DNA from: Planomonospora sp. ID82291
GTDB lineage: Bacteria > Actinomycetota > Actinomycetes > Streptosporangiales > Streptosporangiaceae
Length of the DNA: 64,000 bases
Direction: 5' to 3'
Assembly (NCBI RefSeq): GCF_015711645.1
Contig: NZ_JABTEX010000001.1
Span: forward strand, 62,001-126,000
The notes beneath the pieces are model-generated. The model was not told the DNA's origin and ran no database searches. It was given only the letters and a program-made list of their open reading frames with translations. The translations under genes were made by a program, and so were the position numbers. Shown here in pieces: positions 55,009 to 64,000 of the stretch. Positions within the stretch are counted from its first letter, which is position 1. Each line of letters opens with the position of its first letter.

Positions 55009-56729
55009 CACCCGGTGAAGCCGATGTCCTGGTAGCGCAGGTCGTAGAAGCCGCGGGCGCCGAGGTTGGCGATGGTCTCCTTGGCCGCGACGTTCTGCGG
55101 GCGCTGGTAGAGCGGGAGCACGTTGACCGCCTGCCAGATCAGTTTGTCGGCGGCGTTGGCCTTGGCGACGGCCTGGGCCGGGTCCAGCTCGGCGGTGGCG
55201 GCGTTCATCGCGGCGTCGATCTCCTTGGAGCCGATGCGGCCGAGGTTGGCGTTCCACTGCAGCTCGCCCTTGGAGTCCTTGGTGGCGTCGGCGTACTGGC
55301 CGTAGCCGCTGGAGACCGGGAAGGGCGTGCCGACGTAGGAGAACGCGGTGATGTCGTAGTTGCCGGGGATGATGTACTTGGTGAAGTAGTCGTCGCTGGG
55401 CACCGACTGGAGGGTGACCTTGACGCCGATCTGGGCCAGCATGTTCTGCGTCAGCTCGGCCTCGGACTTGGTGAGCTGCAGGCCGGACGGAGCGACGAAG
55501 CGCAGGTTCAGCTCCTTGCCGTCCTTCTTGCGGACCTGACCGGAGAGCTTCCAGCCGGCCGCGTCGAGCAGCTGCTTGGCCTTCTCGGGGTTGTAGACCC
55601 CGATCTGCCCGGCGTTGTCCTGGTAGCCGCCCTGGGTGTTCATGAAGAAGTGGTTGTTGAGCAGGACGATCGGCCAGTCCAGGCCCTGCAGGTCGGACTG
55701 GGCGATGACCTGGCGGTTGACGCCCATCGCCACGGCCTGGCGGACCTTCACGTCGGAGAGCGCCGCGCTCTCGCCGTTCATCGTCAGGTGCCGGAAGTCG
55801 GGACCGGCCGCCTGCCGGACGACCGCGTTCGCGGTGCCCTTGGCCCGCGCGTAGTCCGGCGCGGAGGGCCCGACGTCGAAGGTGTCCAGCTCGCCGTTGC
55901 TGAAGGCGCCGACCAGCGCGTCGCTCTCCAGCGCCCGGAAGACGATCTGGTCCAGCTTGGCCCTGTCCCCCCACCAGGCGTCGTCCCGCTTGATCGTGAT
56001 GGTCTTGGCCGTCTGGTCGAACGCCTCGAACGTGAACGGGCCCGCGGTCACCGGCATCTTGTTCACCCAGGCGTTGTTGAAGGCCTCAGGGCTGCCGTTG
56101 GTGCTCCTGGGGTAGAGCGGGATGAACAGCGACTGCCAGTCGCCGAAGGGCTTGGCGAAGGTGATGACGGCCTCCTGGTCGTTCCGGCCCTTCTTCACGC
56201 TCTCGATGTCCTGGTAGCCGGTGGTGGTGGCGACGCGGTAGTCGGCGTTCCCGCCGTTCATCGCCTTCCACTGGGCCTCGTAGTCCTGCCAGGTGACGGC
56301 CTTGCCGTCGGACCACTTGGCCTTCGGGTTGAGCGTCAGCGTGACGACCTGCTTGGGGGCGGTCGCCGTGACCTTCGCGGCGGTGACGTAGTCGGGATTG
56401 ACCGAGATCTGGCCCTTCTCGTTCGAGCGGAAGGCCGAGGGCATGAGCGCGTCGGTGACCTTCTTGACCATCGCGAGGTTGCCGTCGACGTGGTTGAGGT
56501 TCCAGTTGGTCGGATACTCGTTGAGCCCCCAGCGGAGCAATCCGCCGTCCTTGACCTGGTCGCGCGCGACCGGGTTGATGTCGTATGCCTTGACCGAGGA
56601 CGCCGGGGCGCCCGGTGACCCCCCGCTCTGCCCTCCCCCGCCGGGCCCGGTCTGCCCGCAGCCGGCCAGAGCCGGTGAGCACGCCACGGTCAGGACGGCG
56701 GCGAGCACGCCCATGCGCCGGACAATCAT
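55008..56729 (-). CDS. Peptide ABC transporter substrate-binding lipoprotein
   Basis: A 573-residue family-5 solute-binding protein. The signal ends in lipobox LAGC (Cys24 from ATG 56729), followed by a Gly/Ser/Pro linker. The domain shows GLLRWGLNEYPTNWNLNHVD, ITIKRDDAWWGDRAKLDQIV, AVAMGVNRQVIAQSDLQGLD and a C-terminal lobe. It binds oligopeptides or similar ligands. ATG 56729 has AGGAGG 7 nt upstream; GTG 56732 is an alternative. It is the last gene of a four-gene operon read from 60731. Confidence 0.92.
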   Translation of the reverse strand: MIVRRMGVLAAVLTVACSPALAGCGQTGPGGGGQSGGSPGAPASSVKAYDINPVARDQVKDGGLLRWGLNEYPTNWNLNHVDGNLAMVKKVTDALMPSAFRSNEKGQISVNPDYVTAAKVTATAPKQVVTLTLNPKAKWSDGKAVTWQDYEAQWKAMNGGNADYRVATTTGYQDIESVKKGRNDQEAVITFAKPFGDWQSLFIPLYPRSTNGSPEAFNNAWVNKMPVTAGPFTFEAFDQTAKTITIKRDDAWWGDRAKLDQIVFRALESDALVGAFSNGELDTFDVGPSAPDYARAKGTANAVVRQAAGPDFRHLTMNGESAALSDVKVRQAVAMGVNRQVIAQSDLQGLDWPIVLLNNHFFMNTQGGYQDNAGQIGVYNPEKAKQLLDAAGWKLSGQVRKKDGKELNLRFVAPSGLQLTKSEAELTQNMLAQIGVKVTLQSVPSDDYFTKYIIPGNYDITAFSYVGTPFPVSSGYGQYADATKDSKGELQWNANLGRIGSKEIDAAMNAATAELDPAQAVAKANAADKLIWQAVNVLPLYQRPQNVAAKETIANLGARGFYDLRYQDIGFTG

Positions 56730-56745
56730 CACGGTTCCTCCTGGT

Positions 56746-58842
56746 TCATACGACTTTGATCTTCTCGGCGTAGTGGCACGCGGCGCCCTGGTCCTCGTCC
56801 AGCACCCGGACCGCGGGCTCCTCGTCCACGCACCGCTCCCGCTCTCCGTCGGACAGGACGTCGCGGAACTTCGGGCAGCGGGTGCGGAACCGGCAGCCCG
56901 AGGGCGGGGCGGCCGGGCTGGGCAGGTCGCCTTCGAGCAGGATCCGGACCCTGGAACGTTCCTTCTCGGGGTCGGGCAGCGGGATCGCCGAGAGCAGCGC
57001 CTGGGTGTAGGGGTGCATGGGGGTGTCGTAGACCCGGTCCACCTGGCCGATCTCGGCGATCCTGCCGAGGTACATGACCGCGATCCGGTCGGCGATGTGC
57101 CGGACCACCGACAGGTCGTGCGCGACGAACAGGTAGGACAGGCCGAGCCGGTCCTTGAGGTCCTCCAGCAGGTTGATCACGCCCGCCTGGATGGAGACGT
57201 CCAGCGCCGAGACCGGCTCGTCCAGCACGATCAGCCTCGGCTCCAGCGCCAGCGCGCGGGCGATGCCGATGCGCTGGCGCTGACCGCCGGAGAAGTCCTG
57301 CGGGTAGCGGGCCGCGTGCTGCCGGTCCAGTCCGACCAGCGTCAGCAGTTCCCGCACGCGCGGACCCGGATCCCTGACCCCGTGCGTGCGCAGCGGCTCG
57401 GCGAGGATGTCGTGGACGGTCATCCTGGGGTCCAGCGAGGCCAGCGGGTCCTGGAAGACCACCTGCATGTCCCGGCGGACGGCCAGCCGCTCGCGGGAGG
57501 TCATCGCGGCGGTGTCGCGCCCCAGCACCGTGACGGTGCCGCGCTGCGGCCTGGCCAGCTCCAGGATCTCCATCAGCGTCGTCGTCTTGCCGCAGCCCGA
57601 CTCGCCCACCAGCCCGAGCGTCTCGCCCTCGCGGATGTCGAAGCCGATGCCGTCCACGGCGTACACCGTGCCGACCCGGCGCTTGAAGACCGCCCCCTTC
57701 ATCAGGGGGTAGTGCCGGATGAGGCCGTCCACCTCCAGCACCACCCCGCGCTCGCCGCGCGGCACCGGCGGGCGCCGCTCACCGGCGCCGGCCCCCGGCG
57801 CGGCGGGACGGCCCGCCCGCCCGGCCCCGCTCCGGGCGTAGACCTCGCCGGGCGGTATCCGCCCCTCCTCGATCTCCCCGGCGCGGATGCACGCGGCCCG
57901 CCGGTCGCCGGGGCCCACCGGCTCCAGCGGCGGCTCGGCCGCGTCGCACGCGGGGACCACCAGCGGGCAGCGCGGCGCGAACGGGCAGCCCGGGGGGAGC
58001 GCGTCCGGCGACGGCGGGTTGCCCTCGATCGGGACCAGGCGCCGCCGTCCCCCCAGGTCCAGCCGCGGGACCGAGCCGAGCAGGCCGATGGTGTACGGCA
58101 TGCGCGGGCGGTAGTAGACGTCGTCGACCGACCCGGTCTCGACGGGCCGTCCGGCGTACATGACCAGGACCCGGTCGACGAACCCGGCCACCACGCCCAG
58201 GTCGTGCGTGATCATCACGATCGCCGCGCCGGTCTCCCGCTGCGCGGTCTTGAGCACCTCCAGCACCTGCGCCTGGATGGTGACGTCGAGCGCGGTGGTC
58301 GGCTCGTCGCAGATGATCACGTCGGGATCGTTGGCGATCGCCATCGCGATCACCGCCCGCTGGCGCATGCCGCCGGAGAACTCGTGCGGGAACGCCCTGG
58401 CCCGCTGGGCCGGGTTGGGGATGCCGACCAGGTCGAGGAGTTCGACGGCCCGCCGGTCCGCGGCCTGCCCGCTGACGTCCTGGTGGATCCGGACGGCCTC
58501 GGCGATCTGGTCGCCGACCCGGTAGACCGGGGTGAGCGCGGAGAGCGGGTCCTGGAAGACCATCGAGATCGTCTTCCCGCGGAAGGCGGTGAGCCGCTTC
58601 TCGCTCGCGCCCAGGATCTCCTGGCCCTTCAGCCGCACCGAACCGGTGACCCGGGCATGCGGGGGCAGCAGCCCCATCACGGCCAGCGAGGTCACCGACT
58701 TGCCCGAGCCGGACTCGCCCACGATGCCGAGCACCTCGCCGGGGCGGAGCGCGTAGCCGACCCCCCGCACCGCGTGCACCGCGCCGGGACCGGAGCCGAA
58801 GGTGACGTCGAGGCCGGTGACCTCCAGGACGGGATCGCTCAT
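56746..58842 (-). CDS. Fused double ATPase of the peptide ABC transporter (DppD-DppF type)
   Basis: A 698-residue fusion of two ABC ATPases. The first (about 5-330) has Walker A GESGSGKS, signature FSGGMRQR and Walker [12 protein letters not shown]; it ends in a Cys-rich oligopeptide-C-terminal module ([15 protein letters not shown]). The second (about 385-690) has [28 protein letters not shown] and again [12 protein letters not shown]. Fusion ensures equal amounts of both ATPases. The final ATGA overlap with the upstream permease at 58839-58842 shows coupling. Confidence 0.95.
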   Translation of the reverse strand: MSDPVLEVTGLDVTFGSGPGAVHAVRGVGYALRPGEVLGIVGESGSGKSVTSLAVMGLLPPHARVTGSVRLKGQEILGASEKRLTAFRGKTISMVFQDPLSALTPVYRVGDQIAEAVRIHQDVSGQAADRRAVELLDLVGIPNPAQRARAFPHEFSGGMRQRAVIAMAIANDPDVIICDEPTTALDVTIQAQVLEVLKTAQRETGAAIVMITHDLGVVAGFVDRVLVMYAGRPVETGSVDDVYYRPRMPYTIGLLGSVPRLDLGGRRRLVPIEGNPPSPDALPPGCPFAPRCPLVVPACDAAEPPLEPVGPGDRRAACIRAGEIEEGRIPPGEVYARSGAGRAGRPAAPGAGAGERRPPVPRGERGVVLEVDGLIRHYPLMKGAVFKRRVGTVYAVDGIGFDIREGETLGLVGESGCGKTTTLMEILELARPQRGTVTVLGRDTAAMTSRERLAVRRDMQVVFQDPLASLDPRMTVHDILAEPLRTHGVRDPGPRVRELLTLVGLDRQHAARYPQDFSGGQRQRIGIARALALEPRLIVLDEPVSALDVSIQAGVINLLEDLKDRLGLSYLFVAHDLSVVRHIADRIAVMYLGRIAEIGQVDRVYDTPMHPYTQALLSAIPLPDPEKERSRVRILLEGDLPSPAAPPSGCRFRTRCPKFRDVLSDGERERCVDEEPAVRVLDEDQGAACHYAEKIKVV

Positions 58843-59747
58843 CGGTTCCTCCTCGCGGTGGGGTCGAAGGCGTCGCGCAGGGAGTCTCCGACCAGGTTCA
58901 CCGCGAGCACGGTGACGATCAGGAGCCCGGCGCAGAACCAGAACGTCCAGGGAGCGTAGACCGCCGTCTTGGCGCCGTCGGCGATGAGGCTGCCCATGGA
59001 GACGTCCGGCGGCTGGATGCCGAAGCCGAAGTAGGACAGGGAGGTCTCGGTCAGGATGGCCGCGCTCACGTTCAGCGTGGCGTCCACGATCAGCAGGGAC
59101 GACAGGTTGGGGATGACGTGCCGGAAGATGATCTTCATCGGGTGCACGCCCATGAACCGGGCGGCGTGGATGAACTCGCGCTCCTTGAGCGAGATGGTCA
59201 TGCTCCGCACGATCTTCGAGGTGACCATCCACAGGAACAGCGCCAGCATCAGCACGAACAGCAGCCACTGGCCCTCGGCGAAGAGCGGCGACATGATCGC
59301 CAGGATGAGGAAGGCCGGGAGCACGAGCAGCAGGTCGGTGACCCACATCAGCGTGCGGTCGGTCCAGCCGAGGAAGTATCCCGCGAAGGCGCCCACCACC
59401 GCCGCCAGCCCGGTGCCGACCACCGCGGCGAGCAGTCCGACGATCAGCGACTTCTGCATGCCGCGCAGCGTGACCGCGTACACGTCGGCGCCGGTCTGCA
59501 GGGTGCCCCACCAGTGCTCGGCCGAGGGCGGCGCCAGGAACGCCGAGAAGTCCTTGTCGGTGTAGGACCACTTGTTCAGGTGCGGCCCCGCGAACGCGAG
59601 CAGGAACATCGCCACCAGCAGCGCGAACCCGATCCGCCCCTGCCCCGAGCGGAAGAACCGCCCCGCGACCACCTTCAGGCGCGACGGGGTCCCGATCTTC
59701 TCGACGCCCGCCAGTTCTTCGGCGTGCTCCTCGTCGGCGATGCTCAT
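58839..59747 (-). CDS. Peptide ABC transporter permease (DppC type)
   Basis: A 302-residue permease with six helices, an N-terminal OppC-type leader segment ([20 protein letters not shown]) and the ATPase-contact EAA loop ([20 protein letters not shown]). It starts at ATG 59747 immediately after the TAG of the DppB-type gene. Confidence 0.94.
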   Translation of the reverse strand: MSIADEEHAEELAGVEKIGTPSRLKVVAGRFFRSGQGRIGFALLVAMFLLAFAGPHLNKWSYTDKDFSAFLAPPSAEHWWGTLQTGADVYAVTLRGMQKSLIVGLLAAVVGTGLAAVVGAFAGYFLGWTDRTLMWVTDLLLVLPAFLILAIMSPLFAEGQWLLFVLMLALFLWMVTSKIVRSMTISLKEREFIHAARFMGVHPMKIIFRHVIPNLSSLLIVDATLNVSAAILTETSLSYFGFGIQPPDVSMGSLIADGAKTAVYAPWTFWFCAGLLIVTVLAVNLVGDSLRDAFDPTARRNR

Positions 59748-60731
59748 CTACCCCACCCGGACCCGCGGGTCGAGGACGGCGTGCAGCACGTCGGAGGCGA
59801 GCGAGGCCACCAGCACCGCGAAGGCCGCGAAGCAGCTGATCGCCGCGACGCTGTTCACGTCGTTGGTGTAGATCGAGTTGACCAGCTGCTCCCCCATGCC
59901 GTGCCAACCGAAGATCTTCTCGGTGAAGGTCGTGCCGACCAGCAGCGCGCCGAAGGTGAACGCGAAGTAGGTGACCGCCGGGATCAGCGCGGTGCGCAGC
60001 GCGTGCTTGATCAGCGCGGTACGGCGGCGCAGGCCCTTGGCCATCGCGGTGCGGATGAAGTCCGCGCCGAGCACGTCCAGCATCATGTTGCGCTGGTAGC
60101 GGCTGTAGACGGCGATCAGGCCCAGCGACAGCGAGATCGTCGGCAGGATCAGGTGCTGGACCCGGTCGACCGCCTGGGCCCAGAACCCGCCCGTCGACCC
60201 GGCGGAGAACTCGCCGCTGACGTACACGATCGGCTGGGGCAGCAGTCCGTTGACCCAGACCGCGGCGATGATCAGCATGTTGGCGAGCACGACCGTGGGG
60301 ATCGCGAGCACGAAGAAGGAGGCCCCGGTCGACACCCGGTCGAACGCGCCGTACTGCCTGACCGCGGCGTAGGCGCCGACCAGCACCCCGGTGACGCTGC
60401 CGAGGACCAGCCCGATCGTGATCAGGCGGAGGGTGACGCCGAGGCGGCGGGCCAGGTCCTCGTTGACCGGGCCGCCGGTCACCATCGTGCCGAAGTCGCC
60501 GTGGGCGACGCCCCCCGCCCAGGTCAGGTAGCGCTCGAAGAGCGGGGTCTTGTCGTTGAGGTTGAGCTCGGTGAGCCGGGCGTCGACGACCGCCGGGGGG
60601 ATCGGCGGGTTGCGCCCCTCGTAGTTGGCCCGCGGGTTGAGCGCTCCGGCCGCCAGCATGTAGGCGAGGCTGGTGGCCACGACGATCAGCACGACATAGT
60701 TGAGCAACCTGCGGAAAAGGAATCCCGCCAT
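59748..60731 (-). CDS. Peptide ABC transporter permease (DppB type)
   Basis: A 327-residue permease: first helix [20 protein letters not shown], a conserved [20 protein letters not shown] segment, [20 protein letters not shown] and the EAA loop [23 protein letters not shown] 60731 lies 4 nt after GGAGGGAGG. It is the first gene of the operon dppB-dppC-dppDF-binding protein. Confidence 0.93.
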   Translation of the reverse strand: MAGFLFRRLLNYVVLIVVATSLAYMLAAGALNPRANYEGRNPPIPPAVVDARLTELNLNDKTPLFERYLTWAGGVAHGDFGTMVTGGPVNEDLARRLGVTLRLITIGLVLGSVTGVLVGAYAAVRQYGAFDRVSTGASFFVLAIPTVVLANMLIIAAVWVNGLLPQPIVYVSGEFSAGSTGGFWAQAVDRVQHLILPTISLSLGLIAVYSRYQRNMMLDVLGADFIRTAMAKGLRRRTALIKHALRTALIPAVTYFAFTFGALLVGTTFTEKIFGWHGMGEQLVNSIYTNDVNSVAAISCFAAFAVLVASLASDVLHAVLDPRVRVG

Positions 60732-60773
60732 CGCCCTCCCTCCGGAGCACTCTGCTGTCTGTGGCCATACTGC

Positions 60774-60784
60774 TACATGATGTA
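60774..60784. promoter_or_regulatory. Small palindrome upstream of the peptide transporter operon
   Basis: TACAT-G-ATGTA at 60774-60784 is a perfect palindrome in an AT-richer patch, 43 bp upstream of the first permease gene. It could be an operator; the short arms make chance possible. Confidence 0.35.
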
Positions 60785-60844
60785 ACCACCAGAACGCATA
60801 GAGTCCCCAATCGGGGTCCGATCCCGGCCGGATGCCGTATTGAT

Positions 60845-60988
60845 GGCGACGCTGCGCGCCGCGGCTCAGGGGCCGGTAACCGCCGTCTTCCCTCGTCACG
60901 TGCTCGCTCCGCTGCGCGCGCTCCTCAGTCCAGACGACGGAGCCCCCTCGCGGGTTTCACGGCGACGCTGCGCGCCGCGGCGCAGGGG
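60845..60988. repeat. 28-bp repeats upstream of the peptide transporter
   Basis: Two 28-bp words (60845-60872 and 60961-60988) are identical except for one base, 116 bp apart. Between them lies a GCTCGCTCCGCTGCGCGCGC segment of the same style as the cluster near 47.9 kb. The 275-bp gap 60732-61006 holds no supportable gene. Confidence 0.7.
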
Positions 60989-61006
60989 TGGCGGGGCAGA
61001 CCCGGG

Positions 61007-63349
61007 TCAGCGACCGGCGAGTTCGTCGACGGCGGCGCGCACGTCGACGCTGGTGATCGTGGTGAGGTCCGCGGCGCTGGTGGTCCCGCCGAGGGCGGCC
61101 AGGCGCACGTCGCGACGGAGCGCGGCGCGCTCGTACAGCGAGCGGGCGAAACGGCCGTTGCCCAGGCCGTCGATCAGCCCGTCCTCGCAGACCCAGGTGA
61201 AGACGTCGACCAGGTCGTGGCGGGCGGGGGCGTCGAACCGGTCGCCCGACCGCTCGGCGAGCAGCTCGGCGATCCCGGTGAGCTCGACCGGCGTGTAGGA
61301 GGGGAACCGCACCCGCTGGTTGAACCGGCTGGACAGGCCCGGGTTGGTCGCCAGGAAGGCGTCCATCTCCCGTTCGTATCCGGCCAGGATGACCACCAAC
61401 CGGTCGCGGTCGTCCTCGGCCCGTTTGAGCAGCGTCTGCACCGCCTCCGCGCCGAAGGCGTCGCCGCCGGCGTAACCGCCGTTCACCAGGCTGTAGGCCT
61501 CGTCGACGAAGAGCACCCCGCCGAGCGCCCGGTCCACCAGCTCGTTGGTCTTGATCGCGGTGGCGCCCAGGTGCTGGCCGACCAGGTCGGCCCGCTGCGC
61601 CTCCACCACGTCCGGGCGCACCAGCAGGCCCAGCGCGGCGAAGACCCGGCCGAGGACGCGGGCCACGGTGGTCTTGCCGGTGCCCGGCGGCCCGGTGAAG
61701 ACGAAATGCCGCATCTGCGGCGGAGTGGGCAGGCCGCGCTCCTGGCGCATCCTCGCCATCCGGAGCTGGGCGGCGATCGCGTGCACCTGCCGCTTGACCG
61801 GTTCCAGACCGGCCATGCCGTCCAGCTCGCCGAGGGCCTCCTCCAGGGTCGGAACGGCCTGGTAGTCCTGGTAGCGGGCGGTGAGCCCGTCGAAGGCCTT
61901 GGCGATGTCCGGCCCGGTGACGGTCACCAGGTCCTCGGGGGTGGGCGAGCCGCCGGCGCCGACCACCCGTACGTCGCGCGCCTGCGCCGCCGCCTCCACC
62001 AGGCTCCGCACGAACCGGGCGTTGCCCAGCTCGTCGACGATGCCCCGGCGGTGGAGGTCCTCGAACCTGGCCAGCAGGACGGGCCGCGCCTCCTCGGCCA
62101 TCCGGTCGCCCCGGCGCGCCTGCAGCAGCCCGGTGATCTCGGCCAGTTCCCCCGCCGAGTAGCCGGGGAAGCGGACCCGGGTCGCGAACCTGCTGGACAG
62201 ACCGGGGTTGGAGGACAGGAAGGCGCCCATCTCCTTCTCGTAGCCGGCCAGGATGACGATCAGCCGGTCGCGGTCGTCCTCGGCCCGTTTGAGCAGCGTC
62301 TGCACCGCCTCGGAGCCGAACCGGTCGGGCTGGCCGTCACCCGAGTTGATCAGGCTGTAGGCCTCGTCGACGAAGAGCACCCCGCCGAGCGCCCGGTCGA
62401 TCAGCTCATTCGTCTTGATCGCCGTCGCCCCGAGGAACTCCCCCACCAGGTCGGCCCGCTGGGCCTCCACCACATAGGGCGTCTCCAGCAGGCCGAAGGC
62501 GTAGAAGATCTTCGCGACGGTCCTGGCCACGCTGGTCTTCCCGGTGCCGGGCGGGCCGACGAAGACGAAGTGGCGCATCGGCGGGTCGGTCGCGTAGCCG
62601 ACCTCCCTGCGCAGGCGGGAGGCCTCGATCGAGGCGGCGATGGAGCGGACCTGCTCCTTCACCGGAGCCAGGCCGACCATGCCGTCCAGCTCGCCGAGCG
62701 CCTCCTCCACCGAGACGGGCGGCGGCTCGGCCCGCTCGGCGGACCGCTGCGGCGGCGGTCCGCCGTCCCTGAGCCTGACCCGGACCGGCTGCTCCGCGGC
62801 CGTCGCCCTGGCCCTGGCCTGGCGGGCCTGGACCAGGCGGTAGACCAGCACGGCGGCGGCCGTGCCGTACGCGGCCCACAGGACGACGGTGGACGGGAAC
62901 CCGGCGAGGACGAGGACGAGGGCGATCACTCCCGCGCCGGTCAGCGCCGCCAGCGTGGTCAGCCACGGCGGGACCCAGCTGATCAGGTGCGCGGCCCCCG
63001 CCGCCGGCAGGGCCAGGAGCATCAGCCCCAGCGGGATCCACGACTGCGGGAAGCGGCTGTCGAGCAGGCTCGTCATCGTCAGCCAGGGCGCCGCCACCGC
63101 CACCGTGGCGGCGGCCCGCGGGAAGCGCAGGGCGAGCGTGACGAAGCCGAGCAGGGCGAGCGTGAGGAGGAAGGCGGCGACCGGCTGCCAGCCCAGGCCC
63201 AGTGCCGTCCCGACCGCCCCGGTCAGCACGGCGAGGTGGATCAGCCTGCGCTTCCCCGGTGAAAGCTGGAAATAGCGCAGTCGCACCTGTTCGAACAGGT
63301 CCCGCGCCGCAGCCCGCCCCGCCGGCCTGGCCCTGTCGGAGTCCCGCAT
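61007..63349 (-). CDS. Membrane-anchored tandem AAA ATPase (CbbX-like)
   Basis: A 780-residue protein. The first 175 residues hold about five or six hydrophobic segments after a basic head (PGKRRLIHLA). A linker rich in Arg/Ala/Pro leads to two CbbX/CfxQ-type AAA domains, about 215-480 and 505-775. Each has GPPGTGKT (first Lys271), VEAQRADLVG, KTNEL and LFVDEAYSL, showing an internal duplication. Such AAA domains remodel protein complexes (rubisco activase CbbX; EccA-like ATPases in type VII secretion). No client is encoded nearby. ATG 63349 fits GGGGAGG; GTG 63352 is too close. Confidence 0.85.
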   Translation of the reverse strand: MRDSDRARPAGRAAARDLFEQVRLRYFQLSPGKRRLIHLAVLTGAVGTALGLGWQPVAAFLLTLALLGFVTLALRFPRAAATVAVAAPWLTMTSLLDSRFPQSWIPLGLMLLALPAAGAAHLISWVPPWLTTLAALTGAGVIALVLVLAGFPSTVVLWAAYGTAAAVLVYRLVQARQARARATAAEQPVRVRLRDGGPPPQRSAERAEPPPVSVEEALGELDGMVGLAPVKEQVRSIAASIEASRLRREVGYATDPPMRHFVFVGPPGTGKTSVARTVAKIFYAFGLLETPYVVEAQRADLVGEFLGATAIKTNELIDRALGGVLFVDEAYSLINSGDGQPDRFGSEAVQTLLKRAEDDRDRLIVILAGYEKEMGAFLSSNPGLSSRFATRVRFPGYSAGELAEITGLLQARRGDRMAEEARPVLLARFEDLHRRGIVDELGNARFVRSLVEAAAQARDVRVVGAGGSPTPEDLVTVTGPDIAKAFDGLTARYQDYQAVPTLEEALGELDGMAGLEPVKRQVHAIAAQLRMARMRQERGLPTPPQMRHFVFTGPPGTGKTTVARVLGRVFAALGLLVRPDVVEAQRADLVGQHLGATAIKTNELVDRALGGVLFVDEAYSLVNGGYAGGDAFGAEAVQTLLKRAEDDRDRLVVILAGYEREMDAFLATNPGLSSRFNQRVRFPSYTPVELTGIAELLAERSGDRFDAPARHDLVDVFTWVCEDGLIDGLGNGRFARSLYERAALRRDVRLAALGGTTSAADLTTITSVDVRAAVDELAGR

Positions 63350-63437
63350 CACGCCTCCCCGGTCTGCCCCCGGTTATACCGCACCGGGACGGGATTTGGG
63401 CGTGTCCGAGCACCGCGCGCCGGACGGGCCCGCGCCG

Positions 63438-63535
63438 CCCCGGTCCCGGCCCCGGTCCCGGCCCCGGCCCCGCCACCGGTCGCCGCCGCCGGTCGCCGCC
63501 GCCGGTCGCCGTGCGGATTCCCATGCGGATTCCGC
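63438..63535. repeat. Low-complexity tandem repeats
   Basis: Three short repeat types follow one another: a 12-bp CCCGG/TCCCGG type (63438-63470), a 13-bp GGTCGCCGCCGCC type (63478-63510), and a doubled TGCGGATTCC (about 63512-63535). They fill the gap 63353-63543 between two minus-strand genes. Confidence 0.8.
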
Positions 63536-63543
63536 CGGGCCGT

Positions 63544-63936
63544 TCACCCGTCGCGGAGGCGGTCCGGGTGGCGACCGGGGTACCGCCCGACCACGACGTG
63601 CTCGGGCGTGACCCGGAGCGTCTCGGCCTCGGCGTCACCGGTCGCGATGCCGCGCACCTCGGCCCAGAATCCGCGTTCCGACGGGTCGGTGACGAACACC
63701 GCCACCCTCGGATCGCGTTCGGCCGCGTCCCACGCGTCACCGGCGGCGACCAGGCGCAGCTCCCCGGCCGGGCCGACCGAGCCGACCGCGCCGACGGCCA
63801 GCGCGCGCGACCCCGTCCGGCCCGCGAAGGCGAGGATCACCCCGCGCGCGGAGGTGAAGGCGTGCCGCACCTCCCCGCTCAGGCGCACCGGAGGCCGCGC
63901 GTCGCCGGCCGGGTGGCGGCCGCGGCCGTCGCTCAT
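63544..63936 (-). CDS. Hypothetical protein, possible flavin split-barrel fold
   Basis: A 130-residue protein with a beta-rich pattern: HAFTSARGVILAFAGRTG, GELRLVAAGDAWDAAERDPR, VAVFVTDPSERGFWAEVRGI, TLRVTPEHVVVGRYPG. The order of strands and the sentence-like WAEVRGIA segment recall pyridoxamine-5'-phosphate-oxidase-type split barrels, but no binding motif is certain. ATG 63936 has no strong ribosome site. Confidence 0.55.
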   Translation of the reverse strand: MSDGRGRHPAGDARPPVRLSGEVRHAFTSARGVILAFAGRTGSRALAVGAVGSVGPAGELRLVAAGDAWDAAERDPRVAVFVTDPSERGFWAEVRGIATGDAEAETLRVTPEHVVVGRYPGRHPDRLRDG

Positions 63937-63955
63937 GACCAGCGAGGCCCGCCGT

Positions 63956-63988
63956 GGTCCGGGCGTGCCCCTCCACCATGCCCGGACC
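63956..63988. terminator. Hairpin near the right edge
   Basis: A perfect 9-bp stem (63956-63964 with 63980-63988) extends to 12 bp with one G-U pair, leaving a 9-nt loop. It lies upstream of the last minus-strand gene, so it probably ends a minus-strand gene beyond the window. Confidence 0.5.
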
Positions 63989-64000
63989 GACCTGACGGCG

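Noticed and set aside
60840-61298. Small plus-strand gene at the end of the AAA ATPase gene
   Set aside because: It overlaps repeats and the antisense of the AAA gene and has no ribosome site.

Overview
The window is very GC-rich, densely coding actinobacterial chromosome. The gene set points to the order Streptosporangiales or a close relative: a homodimeric aceE next to a DUF3052 gene, a PucR-type regulator in front of fabD-fabH-acpP-fabF-accD6, DUF3145, DUF5998, DUF7455, parE/parC rather than a second gyrase, and a principal sigma factor with a long Lys/Ala/Glu-rich N-terminus. This placement is an inference from gene content and order. No rRNA, tRNA, CRISPR array, prophage or insertion sequence was seen.

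Layout. 1-3.9 kb: DUF3052 (cut by the edge), YjbQ, DUF1918 and aceE. 3.9-11.4 kb: a secreted TAP-like hydrolase, a Ser/Thr kinase fused to an extracytoplasmic solute-binding domain, a WYL regulator with a VOC protein, and a three-gene cassette (small lipoprotein-like protein, glutathionylspermidine-synthase-like ATP-grasp enzyme, DUF350) that parallels the enterobacterial yjfMCL/ygiBC genes. 11.5-18.5 kb: the type II fatty acid synthesis cluster, its PucR/FasR-like regulator, the acyl-CoA carboxyltransferase, a 26-bp perfect terminator stem, and DUF3145. 18.9-23.9 kb: the most interesting module, a cytoplasmic-looking subtilase, an ECF-like sigma factor, a small helix-plus-beta-sandwich protein and a TPR-CHAT caspase-like protease, the last three coupled by ATGA overlaps. 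23.8-29.2 kb: sulfurtransferase, phosphodiesterase, DUF5998 and a GNAT/acyl-CoA-synthetase protein acetyltransferase (Pat type). 29.3-34.1 kb: PfkB sugar kinase, a RecQ helicase with a phosphoribosyltransferase-like tail, a lipoprotein and a GNAT protein. 34.2-44.5 kb: parC, beta-carbonic anhydrase, parE, DUF7455, GNAT, yaaA and rpoD. 44.7-49.6 kb: a PAS-GAF-SpoIIE phosphatase, a small three-helix protein and a DUF1841-like protein behind REP-like repeats. 49.6-53.7 kb: pxpABC (5-oxoproline use) and pnuC-nadR (NAD salvage) with a perfect operator-like palindrome. 53.9-64 kb: an AlkZ-like DNA glycosylase, a peptide ABC transporter operon with fused ATPases, a membrane-anchored tandem AAA ATPase and a split-barrel-like protein.

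How they work together. The fab cluster is a complete elongation start-up set (malonyl transfer, priming, carrier, condensation, malonyl-CoA supply). pxpABC and pnuC-nadR are compact metabolic operons. The protease-sigma-adaptor-CHAT set looks like a signalling or conflict module in which proteolysis could control a dedicated sigma factor; that is inference from domains and gene order. A recurring oddity is short direct duplication across or beside gene ends (about 5.5, 7.8, 30.2, 38.4 and 53.7 kb) and at one gene start (41.85 kb).
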